Shown: piece after piece, positions 35,552 to 47,089 of the stretch
Position numbering within the stretch: position 1 is the stretch's first letter
How the letters are laid out: every line of letters begins with the position of its first letter
Source of the DNA: Phallusia fumigata
Taxonomy: Eukaryota > Chordata > Ascidiacea > Phlebobranchia > Ascidiidae
Assembly (NCBI GenBank): GCA_008931825.1
Contig: QXVZ01015760.1
Coordinates: 35,347 to 99,346 of the forward strand
Length of the DNA stretch: 64,000 nt
Direction: 5' to 3'
The notes under the pieces: model-generated
What the model was told of the DNA's origin: nothing
Databases searched by the model: none
The model's input: only the letters and a program-made list of their open reading frames with translations
Made by a program: the position numbers and the translations under genes

Positions 35552-38500
35552 CAAAAGAATACTTGCGACATCCCGTGGGAACGATTCCGCCGGTTGACAA
35601 CCGCAGTACGGTGCCAGAGACAACAAAATGGCGACCAGCCAATCCCGAATACCACAGCAATGACTCATTTGGTGTAGGGCAACGTCGAATGTTTGCTATT
35701 TTTTGTAACCTTTTGTGTGACCTTTTGTTAAAATATTTAGATTTTGAAATTAGCCCGGAGTGACCATAGAATGTTATGTTGTTTTCAAATCGTTGAGGCA
35801 GCAAAAATGTAATGGTCGAAAATACCGCGAATGTTTCGAGCAAAGTAATTAACGACTTACCGATTTCTGAAGTAGGTTTGTTGCAAATAATGCCAATTGT
35901 TACACACAGACTGTAAGCTTTTAAGTGGAAACGCAAAAATGTTAGCGTTCCGAATGTATTTGATTCCCTTAACTCCAGGCGTTACATCGTTTTTAGCGAA
36001 TGCGGTTGACGACGAAGACAACGATTAACATTTAGGGCCGTTTGTTTGAACAGCGCTGGTCAACCATTAAACGAGATAGCAGGGCTTGAACTATAATAAA
36101 CGCGATGCATTTCGCCTGCCTGACACGTACCATAACCGCAATGATGTCCACTGCGGTGTCATCAACAGAACACATCCGCTTACGTAGCCATAGTTCTTAT
36201 ATTGAACAATGGCGTCAGTACAGTGAGTAACCGACAACTGAAAGTCGATTTTCGGAACTGATTGCACAAAGGCACCGTGTTAACAACATATCCGAATATT
36301 GAGGTTCATGCGGACAACATCGACACAATAAGGTGCCGTGTTCAACACCACACACGAGCACGTGCAACTGGTTGCCCAGTGCGGGCGTTTTAAAAACGTG
36401 TGGCGTATTTACTTGTAGTCTTTGTTGAAAACCCTTTTTAAATCACGTGTTTTCAAAGATTTACAAACTTTTGTCACGATTTGAAGAAAGAAGCCCGTTT
36501 GGTAAACCCATTTAGTGTGCAAAGGTATGTATTTGAACATCGAAAACTAATACTGCGACATTATCAGTTTATTGTAACCGTTCAACAGCACCTGAACAAT
36601 TAAGTTTAGCTTTTAAATATTATTAGTTGCACAAATCGACCACACAAATCGTTACAACTATAATTTTTTTAAAAAGGACGCAAAGAACTGCAACTTTGCC
36701 ATAACCGCTTTAAAGGTGGCGCAGTTGCTGATTTAAACATTCGAAAAACTGACAGTGCCATTGAGATCATAGAAATGTCTAGTAGACCAACGTAAGTACT
36801 TAATCCTGGCACCAGAGGCAAAACACACGAGGCACAATACGGGTCCGTAAGTTAAGCTTAATGGCGCAAATACACAATGGCCGGTCGTGGTTATCGGATA
36901 CTGCCATTGAAAAGAGCGTTAGCGTTCCACGGATGGAAAACTTTCAAAATCGTGGAAACATACCGACAAGTGACGTTATACGCGCCCGCATCAAGTGCAC
37001 GTCGGCCCATTCCAGAAATTGTTGGCTCCCTGACTCACACAAACCGTGACGCTTGAGTCTTTCGATATCGGAAAACATGAAAGAAAATGGTGGATCAGTG
37101 CGCGTATGACGTCACCTCGTAACGTCCCTCGGTCGTCAATCGCTCGGCGCCGTCCATGAAAAGGGGACGTAGACGACCGTGCTTCGGGAAACCGAAGGGC
37201 TAGTGCGCGAGTGACACACTTTTCGAGTGCGCCCGTCGCTTTTCGTGTTTGTTTTCTGGAAGCAAATCGCGGCGGCCAGCGGACCTCTGTGAACCCGCCA
37301 CTTCCATGGGACGGCGGAAGGGCATCCCAGCGCTTCGGGCAGCGCGCGTCGCCGATGTCCAGTTGGGAATTAACTCGGCCAGGAGCAGCGCCGGTTGAAC
37401 CCACATGACACGCCAGTCACGGGCGGTGGTTGGAGGAATGGAAAGCCGTTGGATGTCGCGCTGACACGCGGCTTACGCTTCGTTAGGCCGACGCGCACTA
37501 ATTGAGTTCTGAGTAACGCGATTTTGTGAATTGACGCGAAGCGCCGCCTTTTCTTTGTCAGGCTGAGTTTTGAAATGAAAGCCTTGACAGTTTAACGTTA
37601 AGCTCTATTGTAAACGGCCCCGTTCCTTTCCCATGGCGAAACAGTTTTATTGAATAAACTGAAGCACGGTGGTTTTATCCTTTTTATCACATGTTCACTG
37701 TTAGATTTACACTACAATCACACCATGCAGCGCTGGAGGGTATTTTAAAAAAGTTGTCAAGGTGGTGCCATGAGCAACAGACTTTCTACGCACAAACTTA
37801 TAATTTTCCAGCAATTCTTTAGTGTCGAGGCACAGTAACAATTCTACACAGATCCTTGACATAAAGAAATACACGAAAGACACTGAAGGAGTTTACATTT
37901 TCGCTTACCATCGGAATTAACAGAAAATGGCTACCGATTGATCGCGGCGACGGCCTCGCTCTAGTTACGAAGGGATCGCCAACGATGTGGGATTACATCC
38001 TCCCGTCGTGACTCAGACACATGGAACGCTTCAATTCATCACGACCTCGCTCGAACCCACCGTAAGTGGGGCACGAGCACCTGCCCGAGGCCGAATATCT
38101 GGGTCGCATTTGTGAACTTATACAACGCGCTCTGGGGTGCTTTCTCCTCGTATAACGTGAGGCATCGCGCATTTTGTAGTGGAGGCGGTCGATTCATTCT
38201 GGCTCTTTTACACGAAGGGAAATCACAGAAGAGTTTCATTAGAAACAAATTTATTCAAAGCCCGAGCACAAAGACTGACATACGTTGTTTAACTCTGGCG
38301 TTTGGACACCCTTGTCAAATCGCATGGTTGCGGGTAAACCTGATCCAGCCTGTTTAGTTTTCCCGACCGGAAAACTTGGCGACATAATTTCACTGCCGTT
38401 GCCAAAAGGATTGTACCAAAAGAAAGTCGAAAAAAAAACAGTTCGTTTTCGAGTTTTTCATTCAACGTATATTTAAATCCAAAATTGGGACCTGGCGGGA

Positions 38501-39721
38501 GTAACATAGCGTAAATTCAATGTCACATATTGGACACAGTAAATTCAATATACACTGCGGAGAGCAGGTGCCATATGGCGACGTAAAGTTTACTTGGGCT
38601 CGATATATCGAAGGACGCTTGTGGCGACGACGGATATATAAGTGCTTGCCTTCATGGATTGATGCAAAGTTTCGCCAATACCAGGAATAGAGGTGCCGAT
38701 AGCCAATGGACAAACGCAGCACAAATAGATAACTGCCGGTCTATGCGAATGGCTCACAGAAAAATAGCAAGGCCCGTCAGTTTCGCTTACGGTACGAAAC
38801 TGTTCCGCTGTTAAACGACGTTTGGTCGTTTTCTGTCAAGGGTTCTCGGATTTTATAGAGTACTTTTCTACCACATTTACACAAGCCAGCACACATAAGA
38901 AAACGTATCAAGATATAAAATGAAACAGCCTTCGAAAATGACCAACGAAATCGATCTGTGTCGTCGATTAAAGAAACTACCACCCTTCACAAATACCTAA
39001 ACTATTCAAGAAAAAAACACACATACAAATGAGGCTCTCACGGAAAGCCCACAAACAATAAACCTCTCTCTTAGATTCCAGTCTAACTTCTGTACAACGC
39101 TAAGTTTAAAATACCTTTACCTCCGTCACATCATTTTGGCACTATTATAGATCTCAAATAAAATAAATTTCTATTTCGAATTCAAAAAACTTAGCAGTCG
39201 TAAACTAAAACCATTTCAAGCTGCACTCGCAGTTGTAAATAATTCATTGCCACTAAAGACTTTCGCCTGTGGGCATCACCTTTGAACCGGTCCCTGCTTC
39301 CCTCGCATTGCGGTGCACCTTAACCTTTGCCCACCGCATCAGTGACAAAACCAAAGCGCCTGAGCTGGCTGTGGCCGCCACCGAATAGTCGGACAACAAT
39401 TAGCGACGCGCGTACCCCCGCGCCACTGAAACACACATTTTTTCCGACAAACAAGTGACTAAGGCCACCGCACACACGCGGCCTAGGAACATGAGAAGAA
39501 GAAAAAGTTATCGCCGTAAACAACGTCATGGCCGTGCCAGGGCAAGCCAGCACTCGAAAACAAGGGATCGGCATGTGACGCAACGCGGAGCGTGTGCTTC
39601 CACAAGGGGTGCCCGCAAGCCACGAATGGCACTTGTTTTCGCCAACAGCAAACGGCCTCGGGCAGCGGTCACTCACCCACCAATGTTTAACCACGCATGG
39701 AGAGAGCGCGCGCGCTGAGTA

Positions 39722-39735
39722 TTGACCTTGGTCAT
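39722..39735. promoter_or_regulatory. Everted nuclear-receptor half sites
   Basis: TTGACCTTGGTCA contains TGACCT followed immediately by TGGTCA. The minus strand reads TGACCAAGGTCA, including the AAGGTCA core bound by NR5/NR6-type receptors. It lies about 9 kb upstream of NR6A1. Function is speculative. Confidence 0.25.
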
Positions 39736-40407
39736 GTTTCCGTAGCACGAGCGATTGCGCGCGCTCCTCGCGCCCGTGTAGAAAGACAGTGGCCCGGAGG
39801 CGCGGGGGTGCCTGTTTAAACCAACGAAACTGGCCGCGGGCCAACGAGATAAGCGCATGTGGGTGGGGCAACAAGGGTCACTATGACTCAGTCGAGCGAT
39901 CAATAAGGCACCGCGACCACTGGACTTTGGGGAAAAAGGTCGAAAACAAATTACACAGAATTATATTCCCATTATCAAGGTAGGTGTTTTCCACATGACT
40001 AATGCGGAAAGCCCGTTTGGTAAGTGAACCACAAAAAGGGTTGGGGTGCACAATCTGCTGCACTGTGCCCTACGGCTAATCATTTATTCATGACATGAAG
40101 GAAATTGAAAACGAAAATAGTGCCGCAATTAACAGCAACCGTTTTTGGCTATTTTTTCGCGGAGCCTCGAAGGAAATGACAGCGCAGGGCAAACAATCCG
40201 GCGTAACAACGAGAGAGGACAAACGGCAACGGACTCGTAAACAATCCCGCTCTGCTTTCCACTGTCGTTCGTCCAGTGGAGAGGTCAGTTACCTAAAACG
40301 CGGAACCCACAGCGAGTTGCTCAACATAGTCATTCAATACCAGGTTTATCATGTCAGGAGCGGTGGGGATGGAATGCCTTCCCTTTGTTTGTCGCTGTCC
40401 GATGTTT

Positions 40408-40470
40408 GCTAGCTGCGCAGTGGACAACCAACCAGCTGCGAGCGGGAGGTAGTGGGTTTGAATTCGTGAG
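40408..40470 (+). repeat. tRNA-like (SINE-type) internal promoter segment
   Basis: TAGCTGCGCAGTGGACAA resembles a Pol III A box. GGGTTTGAATTC about 44 nt later resembles a B box (GGTTCGAATCC) with two changes. The run GCTGCGAGCGGGAGGTAGTG between them is like the variable region of tRNA-derived SINE heads. No full cloverleaf could be drawn, so this is a decayed tRNA or SINE head. Confidence 0.45.
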
Positions 40471-43400
40471 CGTTCAAAGCTCGGAAGCCCACGCGAAGTG
40501 GCCACTTCAATAACAGGTTTAATGCCGCGAAAAGAAAAACCCACTTCACAGAACGCGTGGAATGGGGCGTGTGCGGCACAGCGGCGACCTTAACATTGTT
40601 TGTTCGGGCCGAATGTGATTAGGCCTATGTCCAGCAGATTTACGGTCGCGGGGCAACCGTTTCCACGGACTAAAATGCCCGGTGCCAAACACAAAGGAGA
40701 CTGCAACGGATGTAAGTTTCTTTCATTCAGCCATGTTTCCCAGGCAACTACACATGCCTTTCTCCGAGGGTGTTAATTAAGAGGTCGGGCTTTTGTTTGT
40801 TGAATCTCTGACACGACCAGTAGGTTCAAGTTGCATTAGGAACCCGCCCGTTGGATGCGTTATGAATGAAAAGGTTTTGGGACATAGGAAACCAACTTCA
40901 TTCAATGTTAAGGCATCCGACGCTGATAGTGGTGAACAGTCCCACTTAACGGCGCTTTTAAGGCCTGAGAACTTTTTAGGAACAAATAGATCCCGTCGCA
41001 TGTTTGTGTGTATTGTGCAATACATCAGCTACGAGCTTCCTTTAATCATGGGACACCCGATCAGGGAGCCTATTCAACGGGCGCCGAGCAGGTGTACTAT
41101 TTCACGCATTCAAGTTGTCGTTTCAATACCGACAAAGTGCGACACAGGCTACTTGGTTGTATGTCGAGCTTGTACCGTCACGTACTAATCGCCGACTGGA
41201 CGGTTGAGTTTCTTTGTTGAGTCGGTTTGAGTTTAAACGGTGCTAAATGGCTGAGTGGTGACGCCATCTTCCACGCTTTCTGTGCACGTTCACGTATGTG
41301 GCGTAAGTGGGGAAAACAAAGCAATGATCTTTCGCGAAAACAACAGCGCGGTGCTAAGAAAAAGCGATGCAAAGCCGGCGTGAAAAACTGTCCTTCGTTG
41401 GCATCCACAAACACGAGCCAAAATATGTGGAGGCGCCGCGAAGCTGCTGCCCACAACCGCGAGTGTTCGTTGAACAGGAAATGGCGCAGGCGTTTTGCTG
41501 CCAGGTTTAGCAACGCGTTACAGCCGGTCGCCGTTCAAGCGACAGCGGGCGTTGAAATAAATTCCACACCTTCTCATATAGGCGCGAGCGCTTGGACCGC
41601 CAATGACGTTGCCAGCGGGCAAACCGCCAGGCAGGGTCCGGCTTGACCGCAACTGGAGCAACCGACGTCATTCCCGAGTTAACATCAATACGCGGTTGCG
41701 AAGGACTTTTCATCGAGCTGCCCATACAAGTGCTATGGTTCTGTCAGCGTTCACTTGCGAACAAACAAAATCACAAGACGCGATCTGCATCCCAAGATCA
41801 CGACCGGGGGAAACTGACAAAGACATGACACTGTACCAACGGACAGTTGCTCTTTGTCACTCTTTTTTGTTTTTGGTTTATGCTTTCGCACCTTTGACTG
41901 CTACAGGCGTTGTAAACAAGAGCGCCCGTCCATGTCCCCTAAACCTTCACAGCCTTTCCGTTTTCGTGCCACTGGCCGTCTTGGTCGGGTCAAATACTTG
42001 TACCACATGGAAAAAACAAATCTCGTAGTAAACTTGGGAAGATGTTTATAGCTGATCGCCAGGTACATAATAATCAATTTAATTGTTTGTTAACGATTTG
42101 AATCCTGGTGTTATCAAAAGAACAACCTGACTATCGACATGATAATGCCTAAATCCGACTTTTATTAGTGTTCCGTCTACTCCTGTAAAGCCACATAGCG
42201 AGGTCAGTCGTTAACTCTAACATCGTCAACTTTGAGAATACATACGGCATGGGCGGCAAATTCGTTTGCTGGCCCAGCACGCGGCGTATTAAAGAATTAA
42301 GGCAGTGAGGCGCCAAACCTGATTTCAGCACACCGACTAATCAAGTTGTTGCATGCAGCGGCGAATTTTTATTCGATTAGGGACAGCTCCGTCCCCATGT
42401 TACACGTGGCATGTTGTGAAATGTCACATGGAAGAAAAGGAAGCAGGCCTCCAGCACCAGTGCAAACCCGATCGACCCAGCTCTAAAAGCGACTTCGAGT
42501 TCAACGCAACTGCGACACCCTGTCAATGCGATCATGTCGCTTACTGGCCGTTAGCCACCGGTAATGGCCATCAAACAAGAGATGAAGTCATCTAGGGATT
42601 TACGAGCGTTATCGATCGGAGGATGCGTCAAATCAGCGAATGTATTCCGCAGTTAAGATGTATCAGCGAATCGCACAAAGATTTGGACTCGCGGTAAACA
42701 AACAGGACAATTTGGCGGAGAGGTCAGGCGTGCCTTGAAACCGTATCCAGAGCAAGTCATTCAAATTGACCAAACCAGGCCGACAGCTTCAGTCGCTAAT
42801 GGCGCGTAACTCGACTGGGAAGCAAGCACTGGCCGGTTATTTGCGGCGAGCGCAGAGGATAGCGGACAAACACTGTGGTGAAAAGACAACCCAGATCATT
42901 ACGGAACAGCATCATACATTTTAGATGCTTAGAGTTACAAATCTGACTTAAAGTTGACTGTGTTTACTTCTTCAAGCCGTATCCACAGATGAAAGCGTAC
43001 AGTCCCGTACGGGACTTCAAAATAAATTCCACAAAACGTTCGGTTGCGATAATAAAACAAACTTGTGGTGCACTAGGTTTCGCTACTCCACCACAATGAC
43101 ACATTTTGCTATATTCTGCGCAGGTGGAATGCCACGCCCCAATCTCAATCAACGCACCGGGAGGTGAAAGATACGACGCACTTGCTCACTCGCAAATGCC
43201 GATCCTATTATTAGCGACACTCACTATTCGTACAACAAGGTCAGAAATAACATTCCAACAGGCCATTGTTCTTTGGCTTGTTGCGTTGACAAAACTTCAC
43301 GACGATGACCAATTCGGGTAAACATGACTCTAACAAAGGCCATAGCGGCCGCGTAAAAATACCTGTGTGTTGTGTGTGCGCAGTTGGTCGTCACAAGGTT

Positions 43401-43764
43401 ATGACGATCGCAAAAACAGGAATTAGGTATTGAGAAAAGTCAGATTTTCCCTTCAACGGTACCAACTCAAGGGCATATAGGAAATCCCGTTCTCTTATAG
43501 TTCGTGAAAAAGCGGGCCCCATTGAGTTATGTCAGTTAACTGTGCACAATATTTGTTGAAAGCGAACAGGACATCCCGTTAACGAAGAGTTTCCGCTGGA
43601 TAAGGGAACTTGCTTGCTTGATAAAGGCAGAACTAGAGTGGAAGTGCAGGGCATAAACAAGCGAACATATGTTCACTGCCACTGCAGCTGAATGCAAATT
43701 AACTTGCTTCTAAAAACCATCTCGAACCAGTCTTTACCCAAAAATACCAAACCAAATTTCCTAA

Positions 43765-43808
43765 ACACACACACAAAAAAATTTCAAAAAAAAAGAAAAA
43801 AAAAAGAG
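43765..43808. repeat. A-rich simple repeat at a composition boundary
   Basis: An ACACAC run is followed by long A stretches interrupted by TTTC and G. It lies at the place where the sequence switches from CpG-rich to CpG-poor. Confidence 0.6.
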
Positions 43809-44387
43809 TTTTCCTATTGTCCCACTAATGTGCATGTAGGAGTTTCAATGACAGTGACACTGTACTACATCAAGAATCCATTTAAGATTAATAGACTTGC
43901 ATATTACAAGCCAAACACAGATTGCTAGCAAACTAGAAAATGATTGATTATTTTTCCCCAAAAATGAGGTACCTCAGCCCTGTTTACTGTAAAACTGGGG
44001 TATGCAAGTTTAAGTTTGTGTGGTTTCTGTTAATTATTAAACCACAATTGGTAACATTTTGAGTAATAGTTGATCAAGCCACGGATAATTAGAACAACAC
44101 TCAAAAACCAATACATTCTTACAACCTGCATTAACATTTAAAAAGGTATAATGGTGTAACCGCCAGTGGTACAAAAATGTTTTCCAGGTATGCAAGAACC
44201 TTTGTTTCTTTACCAAAAAATTCATATTATCTGCTTTTACTTTTATTCAAGTTCTGTTTGTGATTTCTTCTATTTTTTGTATTTTCTCTTATTCTATACA
44301 ATTTTATTTTCATTAGATTAAGACTCTTGTATATAATATGCAGTAGTATGAAGAGACAGAACATAAACCCCAAATGGTATTTGACTG

Positions 44388-44410
44388 ACAAAAAAGGTTG
44401 AGAACCTTTG
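44388..44410. mobile_element. Possible hAT element end (solo)
   Basis: AAAAAAGGTTGAGAACC matches, on the minus strand, the GGTTCTCAACCTTTTTT type of hAT terminus. I did not find a partner end. Confidence 0.3.
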
Positions 44411-44429
44411 GTTTATTACATTATGTTTG

Positions 44430-45641
44430 TTAAGTTCTATTTTTCATGTTAAAAAACAGTAAAAAGAAGTAAACTGAACTTAAAAGTACTACAAAGGAGT
44501 TTAAAATAAGACATGCATATGTTTTTTTGTGCACATCTGTACACGAAAAGCAGAACAACATACAATTTTACTATGCACCTTAAACCATCAAAACCATATG
44601 TTAGCAATCAATTACACTGTGCATGCAAACAAACCTGTGAACATATTGTTGTTAATTTCATGGCTATTCTGTGGAGAGGAAGTGTCATTTGAACCTGATG
44701 AAGTGGTCATATGACTGCTGTGGGGCTGCCATGCTGCAAATCCTACAATTATACATTATGTGTGAGCCATATTCAAGAATGTATATGGTATACACACATC
44801 TTGAGTTTTACTTTAAACATCTCCAAAAATTCTACAAACCCTATATACATGCATGTGTTTTGTTGCAGTGTTGTGATCACATAAAAAAGGCAATGTTGTT
44901 AAGATATCCCATCCAAACTTTATTTTACTTTTTTAAGTGATGTTTTTAATGTCATTCAAATGCAACATATAAAAGGTCTTTCAAATAACACGAACACCAA
45001 TATTACTAAGCAGTGTAGCCTTTAGATTTGTGTTTAAAATCACCAAAACCCGGGTATAGTGAATATACTGCCCAGAGCTCCATGGTGTGGTATGTGCATG
45101 CAAAACATAAATTTAAAACATCATAATAGTAGTGCCATATGATATTCAACATATCCTAGGAAGTTTAAACAGTAGTTTTTAGTGGTTTATTGACTATATT
45201 GATTAAAGTGTAGTACAAGTAAGGTACTTCTTGATTGGGATGCACCAGTAAAACTGTATAGACATCAAAAAACAAAAAAACATCTCTTGTTTTGATAGAT
45301 GTTGGTTCCTATACCATTCTGTTCATGGGATATTAAAACCAGTCAATCTATTTTGTATTACCAAGAAGGCAAGGAAACAAACAGTATGCAAATATGTGAA
45401 ACACAATGTATTGTAGGCATTGATGGATTGACAAATGCTAAACATGATGAATATGGCATGCCAATATTTTACCAACAAAGGGTTTGCTGCAACAGGAAGT
45501 TTGAAACCAACCATACAAATGTTGTGGTGTCATTGCATCAGTACTTGATGATCAAAAACAAAAAACAGACTTACTTGACATATCGACTGCTCCATTTACA
45601 TCTTGATAACTGTAGCCAGGGTTGAAGATTGCCATGTCCAT
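44430..45641 (-). CDS. Small three-exon gene, possibly tail-anchored protein (90 aa)
   Basis: Exon 1 (45641-45575) starts MDMAIFNPGYSYQDVNGAVD and ends at a GTAAGT donor in phase 1. Exon 2 (44733-44635) has a TTTGCAG acceptor, is phase-matched, and continues WQPHSSHMTTSSGSNDTSS with many Ser/Asn residues to a GTTTGT donor. Exon 3 (44536-44430) has a strong pyrimidine tract before CAG, is phase-matched, and encodes DVHKKTYACLILNSFVVLLS, more hydrophobic residues, then NMKNRT and a stop. AATAAA follows 13 nt after the stop (TTTATT on plus, 44412-44417). The Ser-rich head plus C-terminal span suggests a tail-anchored membrane protein. Exons 1-2 are convincing; exon 3 is AT-rich and could be UTR with the ORF open by chance. 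The family is not recognised. Confidence 0.5.
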
Positions 45642-45829
45642 GTTGGTTAAATTGCAGAAAGGAAACAATTGTAGTACGGTATAATAACTTGATGACAATA
45701 AATTTATGAGGTAGAAAAAGTGAGGTAACTATTTTTGGGTTTTGAAGGTTTTAGACAGAACTACATACTCTCAGCTGTGATAGCCTAAAAATGTAAAAAC
45801 ACGCGTTATTGTGTGTCAAACACATGCAT

Positions 45830-46280
45830 CTTTCAAAATATATATTTTCGCACGAGTATAACGAGAAACCACATAATTTTCCCAAGGTAACTTGAAACGT
45901 CTAAAAAAACACATCCACGTGAAGTTTCACTTACCGTAATTAAAACAACAACGAAGCGCAAAGCGAGAAATAACGAGTACTACACTACCTGGGCGCATTA
46001 AATATGGTTGCACGAAATACCCAGTCGATGGCCGACTTCGACACGCTGTACAACGTCTAAAGTTTCCAAACAACGGTTTTGGCAGGCCCAGCTCAATTCA
46101 GCCTTGCACTCGCCACTTGGCCACGGTTCCCTTTGCAGCGAATGTGCCTGCTCTGTTGCGCCACCTCCCGCAATAATGTATTTGTGTATTTGCGCGCTAC
46201 CTGGTTTACGAACATGGCTAAGCGCAAGCAGTTTTTTTGTACCGTGCCTGACTTACCCTGCTGTTGTTAAGTGTTAAATC
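45830..46280. promoter_or_regulatory. CpG-rich island in CpG-poor surroundings, probable promoter
   Basis: This patch is markedly richer in CpG than the 2 kb on its left. It lies just upstream of the minus-strand small gene that starts at 45,641. It also contains two plus-strand ATGs in good context (MADFDTLYNV then stop at 46,028; MAKRKQFFCTVPDLPCCC then stop at 46,214), which may be chance. A bidirectional or minus-strand promoter is the simplest reading. Confidence 0.35.
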
Positions 46281-46721
46281 TAACCAACGGTTGACTGGTA
46301 ACGTTTTTAACTTTTGCTGCTTCAAAATCTTTTAAGAAGGCCTACTAGACAAACAAAGTTTATCATTTAAAAAACAGACGAAATTCCAACCAATTTCAAC
46401 ACAACTCTGTTGATTATTTTAAACCTAGTTTTTATCTTAACTTAAAACAGATCAAAACGCACATTACATTTTACAGACCTGCTTCATTCTAAAACAAACT
46501 TCATAACAAGGACAAAAACGTTTTTCGCAATCACATTTTTTGCACATAAAAGCGATGTTTCCGACACACAAAACAATTTATTGTACCTCTTCGTTACTAA
46601 AATGACAAAATGTAGCAACAGCGCAAAAAAAAGAATAGTGCACAATGAGATACGGGTGAAATTCAGATCTTAGATATAACTACAACTATTAATAAAAATT
46701 ACTACGTGCTACTGCAAACTA

Positions 46722-46727
46722 TTTATT
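46722..46727 (-). terminator. Candidate poly(A) signal of SCYL3
   Basis: TTTATT on plus is AATAAA on minus, about 365 nt downstream of the SCYL3 stop. Another occurs at 46,577-46,582. Confidence 0.35.
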
Positions 46728-47089
46728 TCCCAATAAACGAGCTGATGCTGTCAGGCTCAACAAAGATCCAGGGTCGCATTAACCACTCTGATGCAATACT
46801 TTCGAAAAAAAAATCCAACTAAACTAACAACAAATTTCAAATGGAATGTACAACACAGGTGGTAACTCAGTACAAAGACACAAATTTAGTTAATTGGCAA
46901 TAAAAACATTAAAAGGTGGTTTTGACCGCAGTCAAATATAAGGCACACAGAAACGACCAACACAGTCTTTAGCACATCTACAAACAGATAAGGTACAACG
47001 ACACATTCGTTAGTTGCAAATATAAGTTGGTGCTACATAGTAACATGGAACTGCAGGTTTCTTATTGCACGGGTTATTGAATGTTTTTG

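Larger units (their letters stand above)
30532..43690. other. 13-kb gene-poor, CpG-rich flank upstream of NR6A1
   Basis: I found no frame with coding character and phase-matched splice sites. Open frames up to 184 codons occur, but in CpG-rich sequence and with compositions that look like chance. The region probably contains promoter and enhancer sequence of NR6A1. It holds a local duplication near 31.7 kb, a haplotype overlap at 34.6-35.6 kb, an everted nuclear-receptor half-site pair at 39.7 kb and a tRNA-like element at 40.4 kb, each listed separately. Confidence 0.45.

Noticed and set aside
36991-37404. 137-codon minus-strand open frame
   Set aside because: Arg/Ser/Gly-rich translation typical of chance frames in GC-rich DNA; no conserved motif and no flanking splice signals.
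39320-39874. 184-codon minus-strand open frame
   Set aside because: It lies in CpG-rich sequence with few stop codons by composition. The peptide has no domain signature, hydrophobic pattern or splice context, and overlapping frames are equally open.
41227-42028. Overlapping plus-strand open frames of 139 and 141 codons
   Set aside because: They overlap in different frames, have no recognisable domains, and the region shows no splice-site or codon pattern of a real gene. A TGGCTGAGTGG A-box-like string near 41,249 has no matching B box, so it is not a tRNA.
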